7,041 nucleotides of DNA from positions 1 through 7,041 of the forward strand of contig JAGLQR010000088.1 of assembly GCA_023136725.1 (NCBI GenBank). Direction: 5' to 3'. Positions within the stretch are counted from its first letter, which is position 1; each line of letters starts with the position of its first letter. Under the pieces are notes generated by a model, which made no database searches, was not told the origin of the DNA, and saw only the letters and a list, made by a program, of their open reading frames with translations. This document shows positions 1 to 6,038 of this stretch, in pieces. Origin of the DNA: Candidatus Aminicenantota bacterium (GTDB taxonomy: Bacteria > Acidobacteriota > Aminicenantia > UBA2199). The position numbers and the translations under genes were made by a program.

Positions 1-2
1 TT

Positions 3-620
3 TTTCGTGGATTTATAATGATTGCACTGAAAGAACCATTAAAGATCACTATGTCTCTCTCAGGGTCAACACTTTATTACACTCCCAAAACTTTTGATTT
101 AAAAATAAGGAATGCAGGCCTCGATATTTCAATAAGTAAAGAGTGGAGGAAATGTCAGATAAGGCCGTATATCTTTCATTTGAAACATGCATCCTGGACC
201 AATTTTTTCTGGGAAGTTAATACAGATGAAAAAATTGTTTGGAAGATAACAGGTACAAAGTTCTGCAAAAAAGGGGGAGTAGCTGAGAAATTAAATATTA
301 AAGTTTTTCCGGAAGGGGGATCCACAAAAGTCCCTCCACGCAGATTTATGCTTGTTTTCGGAGAAACAAAAATAACTTTTGAACCTAAAAACAAAAAGTT
401 TAATCTCTTTCTGGGGGGATCAGGTGTAGCTTACTTACCATTCTGGCAGACTTGTAAAACATCACCTCTGAAATACCACTTCAAATATGTGACCTGGGAT
501 AAAGATGTATGGGAGGTTGATCCGATAAAAAAAATATTGAGAAAAATTCCCATGGACAAATTCTGTAAACAATCTGACGAAGGTGAAGAACTCCCTGCTA
601 AAATGGAGCTGGAGAAGTAA
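3..620 (+). CDS. Unrecognised two-repeat Trp/Cys protein, probably 5'-truncated by the window edge
   Basis: I do not recognise this family and assign no function. The reading frame is open to the first base. The first ATG is at 18 (used here for residue numbering; 200 aa from there), but no Shine-Dalgarno precedes it, unlike the other genes here, so the true start probably lies upstream. The protein is two copies of one domain, about residues 8-85 and 108-185, that align without gaps at an offset of exactly 100 residues. By hand I count 20 identities over 77 positions, 17 of them in the 42-residue C-terminal part. Conserved between copies are W43/W143, C46/C146, P50/P150, H54/H154, W60/W160, the WEV at 65-67/165-167 and the KFCK at 81-84/181-184. 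The only four cysteines form one pair per copy, 37 residues apart, which suits a disulphide or a metal site (inference). The chain is basic, aromatic-rich and beta-like, with a charged linker and acidic tail. Its 3' end overlaps the convergent propeller gene by 23 bp. Confidence 0.6.
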   Translation, partial: FRGFIMIALKEPLKITMSLSGSTLYYTPKTFDLKIRNAGLDISISKEWRKCQIRPYIFHLKHASWTNFFWEVNTDEKIVWKITGTKFCKKGGVAEKLNIKVFPEGGSTKVPPRRFMLVFGETKITFEPKNKKFNLFLGGSGVAYLPFWQTCKTSPLKYHFKYVTWDKDVWEVDPIKKILRKIPMDKFCKQSDEGEELPAKMELEK

Positions 621-2934
621 TAATAAACAACCTGCCTGACAACAGGTCTGTGATCCACAATTTTCCATCTTTGCCTTTCTTGATCTGAGAGATCTCGTAA
701 ATTGAATCTCCGAATTGACCTCTCAAATAAAATGCTGTATTTGAATTGTTAAATGAGGTTTCTCCGTAAGGGTAGGCAAAACTGAGTATGTTAGTAATTT
801 TTCTCGTATCCGTATCGAGTGCGTAAATGCAGAATTGTTTACTATTATGAGCCGAAATATAAATAGTATTTCCAATTAATTTCATATTGTCAGGAAACAT
901 CCCGTCAGGGATTATTATGTTTGCTTTTTTCTCCCCGATGATCCGGATAGTCCGGTCAATATGGTTCATCACAAAGAGAGAATCGTTATTTCTAATAATT
1001 TTGAGCGGTTTCCCCCCTGTTTTGATAATTGAAGATCCGAAGGTTTTTTTGTCTACTTTTGTGATCGAATCGGAATCAAAATTAGAAATATAAATGTGTG
1101 TTTTATCGAATTGAAGATCGGTTGGGGTAAGCCCGGTCTTAATACTTTTTATCATTCTGTTGTCCTTTGCATTTATGATCAGGAGAGAGCCATTATCGAT
1201 ATCTTTTTCACCGGTCTTAACAATGTATATATTGTCTGTTTCCATGTCATATTTAAGAATTCGCGGAATGTTTTCCCTCTGGATGGTGTTATAAAAATAT
1301 ATCCTTTCCTGAGGGGCGAACATTCTTATGCCGTCCGGAAAATATGTGAGAAAAATATTCTCTTTCCCCCAACTGTTCTGGAGTCCGTAAAGCCCTCCCC
1401 TTTTATCGAAGACGATCTTCTGAGCAAGCCTGGGAATCCTCCTGTCGAAGACCTGAAATGTCTCTTTTTCAATCTCGAGGATCCCGTTCTTCGCTCCCCA
1501 TATGTAAACGGCTGGCCAGTATGACTGATGAGGTCCGTATGAGAGAAATATATTTCCTTTCTCCGATTTTGCAACGGTAACAGGGTAAGGGAAAGGTATC
1601 TTGTGGAATTCCACTTTCCCGTCAGGCGTGACTTTTGCAAATTCGCTTTCAGTATTAAAAACAAGAAATGAACCATCTGTATCCTGTTCAATAAGATCGA
1701 TGGGGGCCCATCCGGTTCTTACTTTATGTTTCTCCCAATTGTTCGTGTTGAGAATAGTTAATGCTGAGCCGAAGGAACCGTTAACGGCAGTAGCACCCAG
1801 AGGAATATATAAACTATTGTTTTCCGGATCGAATGCTATGGAGAACATATGAGGGAGTATTCCGACATTTCTTATCCTTTTTTTCAATTTTTGTTTTTCC
1901 AGGTCGATAACGTATATCTCTCCATAAGCCCAACTGGCAACATAAAGGAGGTTTTTTCTCTTATCAATTGCTGTAGCATCATTTCCATATGACGGGATAT
2001 CTACTTGTTTATAGGTCCCGCCCTTTTTAAAACTTACTATATGAACGGCCGGGTGGTTGTCATAAGGTATATAGATCTCATCTTTCTCTATATTAAGGTT
2101 AATTCCGACCCCTTCAGTAAATTCCGGAAGATCTACATAAGTATCTTTTCCGTTGAGGCAGTCTATTTTGAGAGCCTGAACCACTTTTCTCTTCAAAGTC
2201 TCGGTAACCAGATAGAGGTGATGGCTGGAATGATCAAAGCCGGCAAAATGGAATCTTCCCCCTTTTTTTATATTTAAAGATCTTTTCCCGATTTTTCTGC
2301 CGTTGTTGATATCAAGGGTGTAAAGAGATGATGTGTACCCGTCAAAAACAAAAACTTTCCTCAGTTCAGAATCAGCTGCGATCTTTCTTATAGGAGGCGG
2401 AGGGGTTTGATTTAGATTCATCATTTTTTCAGTTCTGTCAAATATTTTGATAAACCTGAACTTCCCTTTTTTCAGATCCAGAAAAGCTATGTTTTTGCTC
2501 TCTCTTCCGGCCAGGAAGCAATTACCTGTCACATCATCAATTGTAACCATCTCAAACTGAAAGCGGGTATCAAAAGTAGTGGAGGTTTTGCTTTCCGGAT
2601 AGACAATGCTGAGCTTTTTCCGGCCTATAAGATATATATTTCCATTCCTTTTGTTAATTGTAAAAGATTCTTCCTTAAGATATTGAGGGACCCTTCCTTC
2701 AACAGGAATATTTGTAACTTTTTTATCCTTACCGTTTATCAATGATACAGATGAACTGTTTGTGTTTATCAGTATTACTCTGTTCCGCCCTTCGTCATAC
2801 TTGACCATTAAAGGGCCGAAGCCGTTATACTTAACTCCGATAGAATCCAGGAAATTGACTTCTGTAATCTGAGTTCCCGGCAATACTTGAAAAGATAAAA
2901 GAATTAATATTATAAAAAGTGAGAAATATTTCAT
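598..2934 (-). CDS. Exported multi-blade beta-propeller protein (YVTN/NHL-like repeats)
   Basis: The 778-aa product opens with a signal peptide: Lys2, a hydrophobic core at residues 4-18, and likely cleavage near residue 20 (LPG|TQ). It should therefore act outside the cytoplasmic membrane. The rest looks all-beta, with a recurring unit of about 40 residues: a hydrophobic strand such as IYI or LYV, a polar turn, a second strand often ending in ID or LD, then a Gly/Lys turn. Clear units lie near residues 53-72, 99-114, 193-213, 238-262, 285-304, 328-350, 373-397, 567-592, 612-632, 652-667, 690-713 and 757-775. The best YVTN-type stretch is 567-713. About 14-17 strand pairs suggest two propellers in tandem. 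A PPPP run lies at 178-181. No catalytic domain, membrane anchor or sorting signal follows the repeats, so a binding or scaffold role is possible but unproven. The start has a strong Shine-Dalgarno (AGGAAGGAG, 2940-2948) 5 nt before the ATG. The gene is divergent from the metal regulator. Confidence 0.85.
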   Translation of the reverse strand: MKYFSLFIILILLSFQVLPGTQITEVNFLDSIGVKYNGFGPLMVKYDEGRNRVILINTNSSSVSLINGKDKKVTNIPVEGRVPQYLKEESFTINKRNGNIYLIGRKKLSIVYPESKTSTTFDTRFQFEMVTIDDVTGNCFLAGRESKNIAFLDLKKGKFRFIKIFDRTEKMMNLNQTPPPPIRKIAADSELRKVFVFDGYTSSLYTLDINNGRKIGKRSLNIKKGGRFHFAGFDHSSHHLYLVTETLKRKVVQALKIDCLNGKDTYVDLPEFTEGVGINLNIEKDEIYIPYDNHPAVHIVSFKKGGTYKQVDIPSYGNDATAIDKRKNLLYVASWAYGEIYVIDLEKQKLKKRIRNVGILPHMFSIAFDPENNSLYIPLGATAVNGSFGSALTILNTNNWEKHKVRTGWAPIDLIEQDTDGSFLVFNTESEFAKVTPDGKVEFHKIPFPYPVTVAKSEKGNIFLSYGPHQSYWPAVYIWGAKNGILEIEKETFQVFDRRIPRLAQKIVFDKRGGLYGLQNSWGKENIFLTYFPDGIRMFAPQERIYFYNTIQRENIPRILKYDMETDNIYIVKTGEKDIDNGSLLIINAKDNRMIKSIKTGLTPTDLQFDKTHIYISNFDSDSITKVDKKTFGSSIIKTGGKPLKIIRNNDSLFVMNHIDRTIRIIGEKKANIIIPDGMFPDNMKLIGNTIYISAHNSKQFCIYALDTDTRKITNILSFAYPYGETSFNNSNTAFYLRGQFGDSIYEISQIKKGKDGKLWITDLLSGRLFIITSPAPF

Positions 2935-2939
2935 TTAAA

Positions 2940-2948
2940 CTCCTTCCT
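2940..2948 (-). promoter_or_regulatory. Ribosome binding site of the propeller gene
   Basis: On the minus strand this reads AGGAAGGAG, followed by a 5-nt spacer and the ATG at 2934. It fixes the start, and that start places a proper signal peptide at the N-terminus. Confidence 0.75.
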
Positions 2949-3083
2949 GAATATTAACAGAGAGAGATTAAAATTTGAATCATGAGTTGAAAAAAGTCCA
3001 CTTTTGGTTTAATATAGGAATGAACTACAAAATATAGCCTGAACTAAGTTTGGGTTTGAATTAGAAGTTGTTCGAATAATATC

Positions 3084-3090
3084 AAGGGGA
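3084..3090 (+). promoter_or_regulatory. Ribosome binding site supporting a TTG start
   Basis: AAGGGGA lies 5 nt upstream of the TTG at 3096. This site, together with the family-typical N-terminus it yields, decides for TTG as the initiation codon of the regulator. Confidence 0.6.
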
Positions 3091-3095
3091 ATAAT

Positions 3096-3527
3096 TTGGA
3101 AAAATTAAGTCAGAGTTTGGAAGATTATCTGGAAGCAATATATATAGTTTCTCTTGACAAAAAAATTGCAAGGGTCAAAGATCTGGTTAACAGGCTGGGT
3201 GTAAAATCATCATCTGTCATTGGTGCATTAAAAAAACTTGGTGCGAAGGGATATATTGAACATGAGCATTACGGGCACATCGAACTCACCGAAGAAGGCA
3301 GCAAAAGGGCCGAGAGACTTTATGAGCGCCACACTACACTCACAAGATTTTTCCATGAAATCCTCAATGTAGATGAAAAAACTGCTGAAAAAGATGCCTG
3401 CCAGATAGAGCATGATCTAAGCGAGGAATCTTATAGCAAGATTATAAAACTACTCAGCTACATTATTTCACTACCTGATAAAGATCCTGCCTGCTTTGAG
3501 GAATTAAAAAAATCTGTCAGAGACTGA
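3096..3527 (+). CDS. DtxR/MntR-family metal-dependent transcriptional repressor
   Basis: This cytoplasmic 143-aa regulator should dimerise on binding Mn2+ or Fe2+ and repress metal-uptake or related genes. Residues 1-70 form a winged helix: the SLEDYLEAIY helix at 7-16, helix-turn-helix around 25-50 with the SSSV recognition segment at 38-41, and a wing ending in the LTEEG at 64-68. Residues 71-143 form the metal-binding and dimerisation domain, with RH at 78-79 and IEHDLS at 104-109. By alignment to known members the primary ligands are D10, E13, H79, C102, E105 and H106. D10 and E13 correspond to B. subtilis MntR D8 and E11, whereas C102 corresponds to DtxR C102 (Glu99 in MntR). The DtxR ancillary positions 83 and 98 are Thr and Glu here. 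The length fits MntR (142 aa); the SH3-like C-terminal domain of DtxR is absent. The start is TTG. No feoA, feoB or mntH lies nearby, so the target and the exact metal are unknown. Confidence 0.9.
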   Translation: MEKLSQSLEDYLEAIYIVSLDKKIARVKDLVNRLGVKSSSVIGALKKLGAKGYIEHEHYGHIELTEEGSKRAERLYERHTTLTRFFHEILNVDEKTAEKDACQIEHDLSEESYSKIIKLLSYIISLPDKDPACFEELKKSVRD

Positions 3528-3548
3528 TCGGAGTTTTGCTCTAAATAT

Positions 3549-4790
3549 TTATCTCTTATGTTTCTTAGAGAGATCCTCGATTGTTTTAAATACACGAAAA
3601 AAGTTTCCACCCCATATTTTTCTAATATTCTCTTCTGAATAACCTCTTTTAACCAGTTCGTAGGTTATTCTCCATAGTTCACTTGAATCATAGCAGTCTG
3701 CGAGGGCCCCTCCTCCGTCAAAATCTGTACCGATACCTACATGATCTATCCCTGCAACTTTTACGATATGGTCGATATGATCTACTGCATCAGCCACTGT
3801 TGCAAGTTCCCGTGGATATTTTTTGTTTATTTCGTACCATTTATTTCTTACTTTTTCCTTTTCTGACTCAGATAATTTTGAAAAATTTTCATATACGGTA
3901 CGAAGTTCCTTTAGTGCTTTATCTCTTGCCGGATAAGGTTTCGGTTTTTTAATATATTCACTTAAGATGCATAATTGGATAACGCCCCCCTTTTTCGCAA
4001 GAAGCTTAAGCATATCGTCTGTAAGATTTCTCGGGTTGTCACAAACGGCTCTTGCGCAAGAGTGTGAAGCGATCACTGGAGCCTCGGATATTTCCATAAC
4101 ATCATAAAACGACTTATCAGATATATGAGAGACATCTATGATCATACCGATCCGGTTCATCTCTTTTACAACTTCTTTCCCGAAGTCGCTTAAACCGTCA
4201 TGATCTCCCCCTTTCCTGTCTGTGGAGGAGTCACATATATCATTATTCCTTGTGTGGCAGAGAGTAATATATCTTGCTCCGAGGTCATAGAACATGTTTA
4301 CCAAAGAGATATCCATTCCAACCGGGTAACCATTCTCCATTCCTATAAATATCGCTCTTTTCCCTTTCTTCTCGATCTCAGGTGGATCAGATGATGTTAG
4401 TGCCAGTTCTGCAAGTTCCGGATAATCCTCAACGGCCTTATTTATGAGTTTGAATTGAGAAAGTACGTTATTTTTTGCTTTTTCACGTCCTTCAGGTGTC
4501 CTCTCCCCCTGTCCGACAAAAACTGCAAAGAAAACTGCATCCAGCCCGCCATCTTTCATTCTCGGGAAATCTACCTTTCCTCCCCTCTTTCTCGGATCAT
4601 TCGATTTCCCTATATCAAATGAAGGTGAACGGAGCATCATCGGAGTGTCTGTATGAGTATCAACAGTAAGAATTTTTTCATGAATCTTTTTTGCTTTGTC
4701 CAGAATGGACTGATCTGTTTGCACGGCACCCGTCAGTGGAATAATAATCATTATTGCAATTATGCAGCATAGGAAATATTTGAGTTTCAT
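3549..4790 (-). CDS. Exported membrane dipeptidase, peptidase family M19 (renal dipeptidase-like)
   Basis: This is a zinc-dependent hydrolase of the TIM-barrel amidohydrolase fold that cleaves dipeptides, including some with a D-residue. From the start chosen here (ATG at 4790, 413 aa) the N-terminus is MKLKYF followed by a hydrophobic core to about residue 18 and a likely signal peptidase I site near TGA|VQ (residue 22). The product is thus probably periplasmic or secreted. The family's dinuclear site is intact: H46 and D48 in DTHTD, bridging E152 in GMENG, H222 in DVSH and H243 in ASHS. H179 in LCHTRN matches the substrate-binding His152 of the human enzyme, and D356 in GTDFDG matches catalytic Asp288. 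Length is normal for bacterial members. An ATG at 4796 would add two residues, but it is only 2 nt from the Shine-Dalgarno, so 4790 is preferred. Its 3' end faces the regulator gene across 21 bp. A role in peptide nutrition or cell-wall turnover is inference. Confidence 0.95.
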   Translation of the reverse strand: MKLKYFLCCIIAIMIIIPLTGAVQTDQSILDKAKKIHEKILTVDTHTDTPMMLRSPSFDIGKSNDPRKRGGKVDFPRMKDGGLDAVFFAVFVGQGERTPEGREKAKNNVLSQFKLINKAVEDYPELAELALTSSDPPEIEKKGKRAIFIGMENGYPVGMDISLVNMFYDLGARYITLCHTRNNDICDSSTDRKGGDHDGLSDFGKEVVKEMNRIGMIIDVSHISDKSFYDVMEISEAPVIASHSCARAVCDNPRNLTDDMLKLLAKKGGVIQLCILSEYIKKPKPYPARDKALKELRTVYENFSKLSESEKEKVRNKWYEINKKYPRELATVADAVDHIDHIVKVAGIDHVGIGTDFDGGGALADCYDSSELWRITYELVKRGYSEENIRKIWGGNFFRVFKTIEDLSKKHKR

Positions 4791-4798
4791 CGGCATTT

Positions 4799-4804
4799 CT
4801 CCTT
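4799..4804 (-). promoter_or_regulatory. Ribosome binding site that decides the dipeptidase start
   Basis: On the minus strand this reads AAGGAG. It is 2 nt from the ATG at 4796 but 8 nt from the in-frame ATG at 4790. Normal spacing favours the second ATG, which also gives a more typical signal-peptide n-region. Confidence 0.65.
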
Positions 4805-4908
4805 GAACTAATATAAATTTACCACTATTTCAGATTGAAATCAAAACAATTATTGAAATCTGATATATCAATATTTAACAAATTTTAGCTTGTATCAGAG
4901 GCTGTTTC

Positions 4909-4937
4909 TTGACACACATTTTTTTATCTGATATTAA
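4909..4937 (+). promoter_or_regulatory. Sigma-70-type promoter of hypDE
   Basis: A perfect -35 hexamer TTGACA (4909-4914), a 17-bp spacer and the -10 hexamer TATTAA (4932-4937, four of six consensus positions) precede hypD. Transcription would start near 4944, giving a leader of about 27 nt. Together with the divergent upstream gene, this makes hypD the first gene of its transcript. Confidence 0.65.
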
Positions 4938-4957
4938 AACTCCATACTTAATATCAG
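4928..4957. repeat. Perfect 10-bp inverted repeat over the hypD promoter and leader (candidate operator)
   Basis: CTGATATTAA (4928-4937) and TTAATATCAG (4948-4957) are exact reverse complements separated by 10 bp. The left arm contains the whole -10 hexamer and the right arm ends on the first two bases of the AGGAG Shine-Dalgarno (4956-4960). Centres of the arms are 20 bp apart, about two helical turns, as for a dimeric DNA-binding protein. An RNA hairpin is possible only on transcripts that start upstream of the promoter described here. Confidence 0.55.
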
Positions 4958-4970
4958 GAGAATTATTCAT

Positions 4971-6035
4971 TTGGAAAAAGATCAGTTAATCAAATATTCT
5001 GAGTTATTGAAGAACTACAGTTTAAAAAGGCCATTGAACATTATGGAAGTTTGCGGGACACATACTGTTGCATTCTTTCATACAGGTGTAAAAGATATTT
5101 TCCCTGAGGGATTAAATCTGATCGATGGGCCGGGATGTCCTGTTTGTGTTACGGCAAATGGTTATCTTGACAGAGCTATACAGATTCAGAAGGAACATGG
5201 GGTAGTACTTGCAACTTTCGGAGATATGATCAAGGTTCCCGCATCATATACATCGTTACAAAAATTAAAAAGCGAAGGGGTAAGGATCGAGATCGTTTAT
5301 TCTCCGATGGATGCACTGGAGATTGCAAAACAGGAGAAAGATATAGAGGTCGTTTTCCTTTCCGTAGGATTTGAAACCACAATCCCTACAGAAGCTGTAA
5401 CATTGAAAAAAGCTGTCGAGGATAATGTAAATAATTTTTCCATATTGACAGGTAATAAACTTACTCCACCTGCTGTTGATGCCCTGCTTACGCTTGGAGA
5501 GGTTAAGATAGACGGCTTCATCCTTCCGGGACATGTGAGTATAATTACCGGCTCAGATAAGTGGCAATTCCTCCCTGAAAAATATAATAAACCTGCGGTT
5601 ATATCAGGATTTGAACCGAAAGATCTGATCATGGGGACATTGAGGCTTGTTCAGCTTATCGAGAATGGTGAGACAGAGCTGGATAATCTGTATAAAGAGG
5701 TAGTTACCGAAGAGGGGAACAGCCTTGCCCTCGGATTCATAGATGAACTTTTTGACGTTTCTGACGCAAATTGGAGAGGGATCGGAGTTATTCCGGGGAG
5801 CGGACTGAAGCTGAAGGATAAATTCAGTCTTTATGATGCCGAAAAAAAATTCCCGGTAACAATGCCTGAGGAAGTTGAGAATAAGAACTGCAGATGCGGT
5901 GAGATCCTCAGAGGGCTTATAACACCTCCGGAATGCCCGTTATTTGGAACAGTATGCACACCGAGAGAACCGGTTGGTGCATGTATGGTCTCATTCGAAG
6001 GTTCGTGTTCAGCATATTATAAATACAGGAAATAA
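4971..6035 (+). CDS. hypD: [NiFe] hydrogenase maturation protein HypD
   Basis: HypD is the cytoplasmic iron-sulphur scaffold that, with HypC, holds the iron on which the Fe(CN)2CO group of [NiFe] hydrogenases is assembled; it receives cyanide from HypE. The 354-aa protein has the family signatures: C28 in MEVCGTHT (25-32), the redox-active GPGCPVC motif (53-59, C56 and C59), GFETT (133-137) and LPGHVS (185-190). The C-terminal cysteine cluster has C307, C309, C322, C329, C338 and C346, which includes the [4Fe-4S] ligands. It ends in a typical SAYYKYR tail. The length is slightly below E. coli HypD (373 aa), with no key motif missing. The start is TTG with AGGAG 10 nt upstream, a rather long spacing; no nearer ATG or GTG gives a better start. 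It is followed 3 bp later by hypE. Unusually, hypC does not lie immediately upstream; instead the gene heads its own transcript. Confidence 0.97.
   Translation: MEKDQLIKYSELLKNYSLKRPLNIMEVCGTHTVAFFHTGVKDIFPEGLNLIDGPGCPVCVTANGYLDRAIQIQKEHGVVLATFGDMIKVPASYTSLQKLKSEGVRIEIVYSPMDALEIAKQEKDIEVVFLSVGFETTIPTEAVTLKKAVEDNVNNFSILTGNKLTPPAVDALLTLGEVKIDGFILPGHVSIITGSDKWQFLPEKYNKPAVISGFEPKDLIMGTLRLVQLIENGETELDNLYKEVVTEEGNSLALGFIDELFDVSDANWRGIGVIPGSGLKLKDKFSLYDAEKKFPVTMPEEVENKNCRCGEILRGLITPPECPLFGTVCTPREPVGACMVSFEGSCSAYYKYRK
6027..6030 (+). promoter_or_regulatory. Ribosome binding site of hypE inside the hypD 3' end
   Basis: AGGA lies 8 nt before the hypE ATG, within the last codons of hypD. With only 3 bp between stop and start, translation of the two genes is probably coupled. 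Confidence 0.5.
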
Positions 6036-6038
6036 GAA

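Larger units (their letters stand above)
2935..3095. promoter_or_regulatory. Divergent spacer between propeller gene and metal regulator: possible promoter and operator
   Basis: This 161-bp AT-rich spacer must hold the start signals of both neighbours. On the plus strand, TTGAAA (2987-2992) and TAATAT (3010-3015), 17 bp apart, form a plausible sigma-70 promoter for the regulator. Just downstream are two copies of TGAACTA (3021-3027 and 3040-3046), 19 bp apart. The second lies in an imperfect dyad, CCTGAAC-TAA-GTTTGGG (3038-3054, 5 of 7 arm positions paired). Proteins of this family commonly bind near their own promoters, so these are candidate operator elements, but neither matches the classic DtxR or MntR box. 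I found no convincing minus-strand promoter and no small ORF. Confidence 0.35.
4797..4970. promoter_or_regulatory. Repeat-rich divergent spacer between dipeptidase and hypD
   Basis: This AT-rich spacer holds a 9-bp direct repeat, ATTGAAATC (4834-4842 and 4852-4860), with an 18-bp period. It also holds a perfect 10-bp palindrome, TGATATATCA (4861-4870), and the word CTGATA four times: plus strand at 4860-4865 and 4928-4933, minus strand at 4893-4898 and 4952-4957. The density suggests a control region for one or both divergent genes. The binding protein is unknown, and in AT-rich DNA some of these matches will be chance. No clear minus-strand promoter and no small ORF were seen. Confidence 0.4.

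Noticed and set aside
1096..1524. A 142-codon open frame on the plus strand
   Set aside because: It lies wholly antisense inside the propeller gene, has no ribosome binding site that I could see, and its translation looks like no protein family. The minus-strand gene has a clear signal peptide, repeats and Shine-Dalgarno.
1326..1691. A 121-codon minus-strand frame overlapping the propeller gene in another frame
   Set aside because: The propeller frame runs unbroken through it with recognisable repeats, so there is no sign of a frameshift or a second gene.
2960..2968. The GAGAGAG run upstream of the propeller gene as a ribosome binding site or simple repeat
   Set aside because: It is very short, on the plus strand is far from any start, and on the minus strand reads as pyrimidines. 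The real Shine-Dalgarno is at 2940-2948.
3539..3574. Inverted repeats CTCTAA/TTAGAG and ATCTCT/AGAGAT as a bidirectional terminator between the regulator and the dipeptidase
   Set aside because: The stems are only 6 bp with loops of 20 and 12 nt, are AT-rich, lie mostly inside the dipeptidase coding end, and are not followed by a clear T-run.
4723..4796. The two adjacent cysteines in the dipeptidase leader as a lipoprotein signal
   Set aside because: They sit at the beginning of the hydrophobic core, not after it, and no L-[AS]-[GA]-C lipobox is present. A signal peptidase I site further on fits better.
4861..4870. TGATATATCA as an FNR/CRP-type site
   Set aside because: The half-sites TGAT and ATCA are only 2 bp apart, whereas FNR needs TTGAT-N4-ATCAA and CRP has a 6-bp gap. 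It was kept only as an unassigned palindrome.
5297..5632. A 111-codon minus-strand frame inside hypD
   Set aside because: hypD is intact and highly conserved here; the antisense frame has no supporting signal and its translation is unremarkable.
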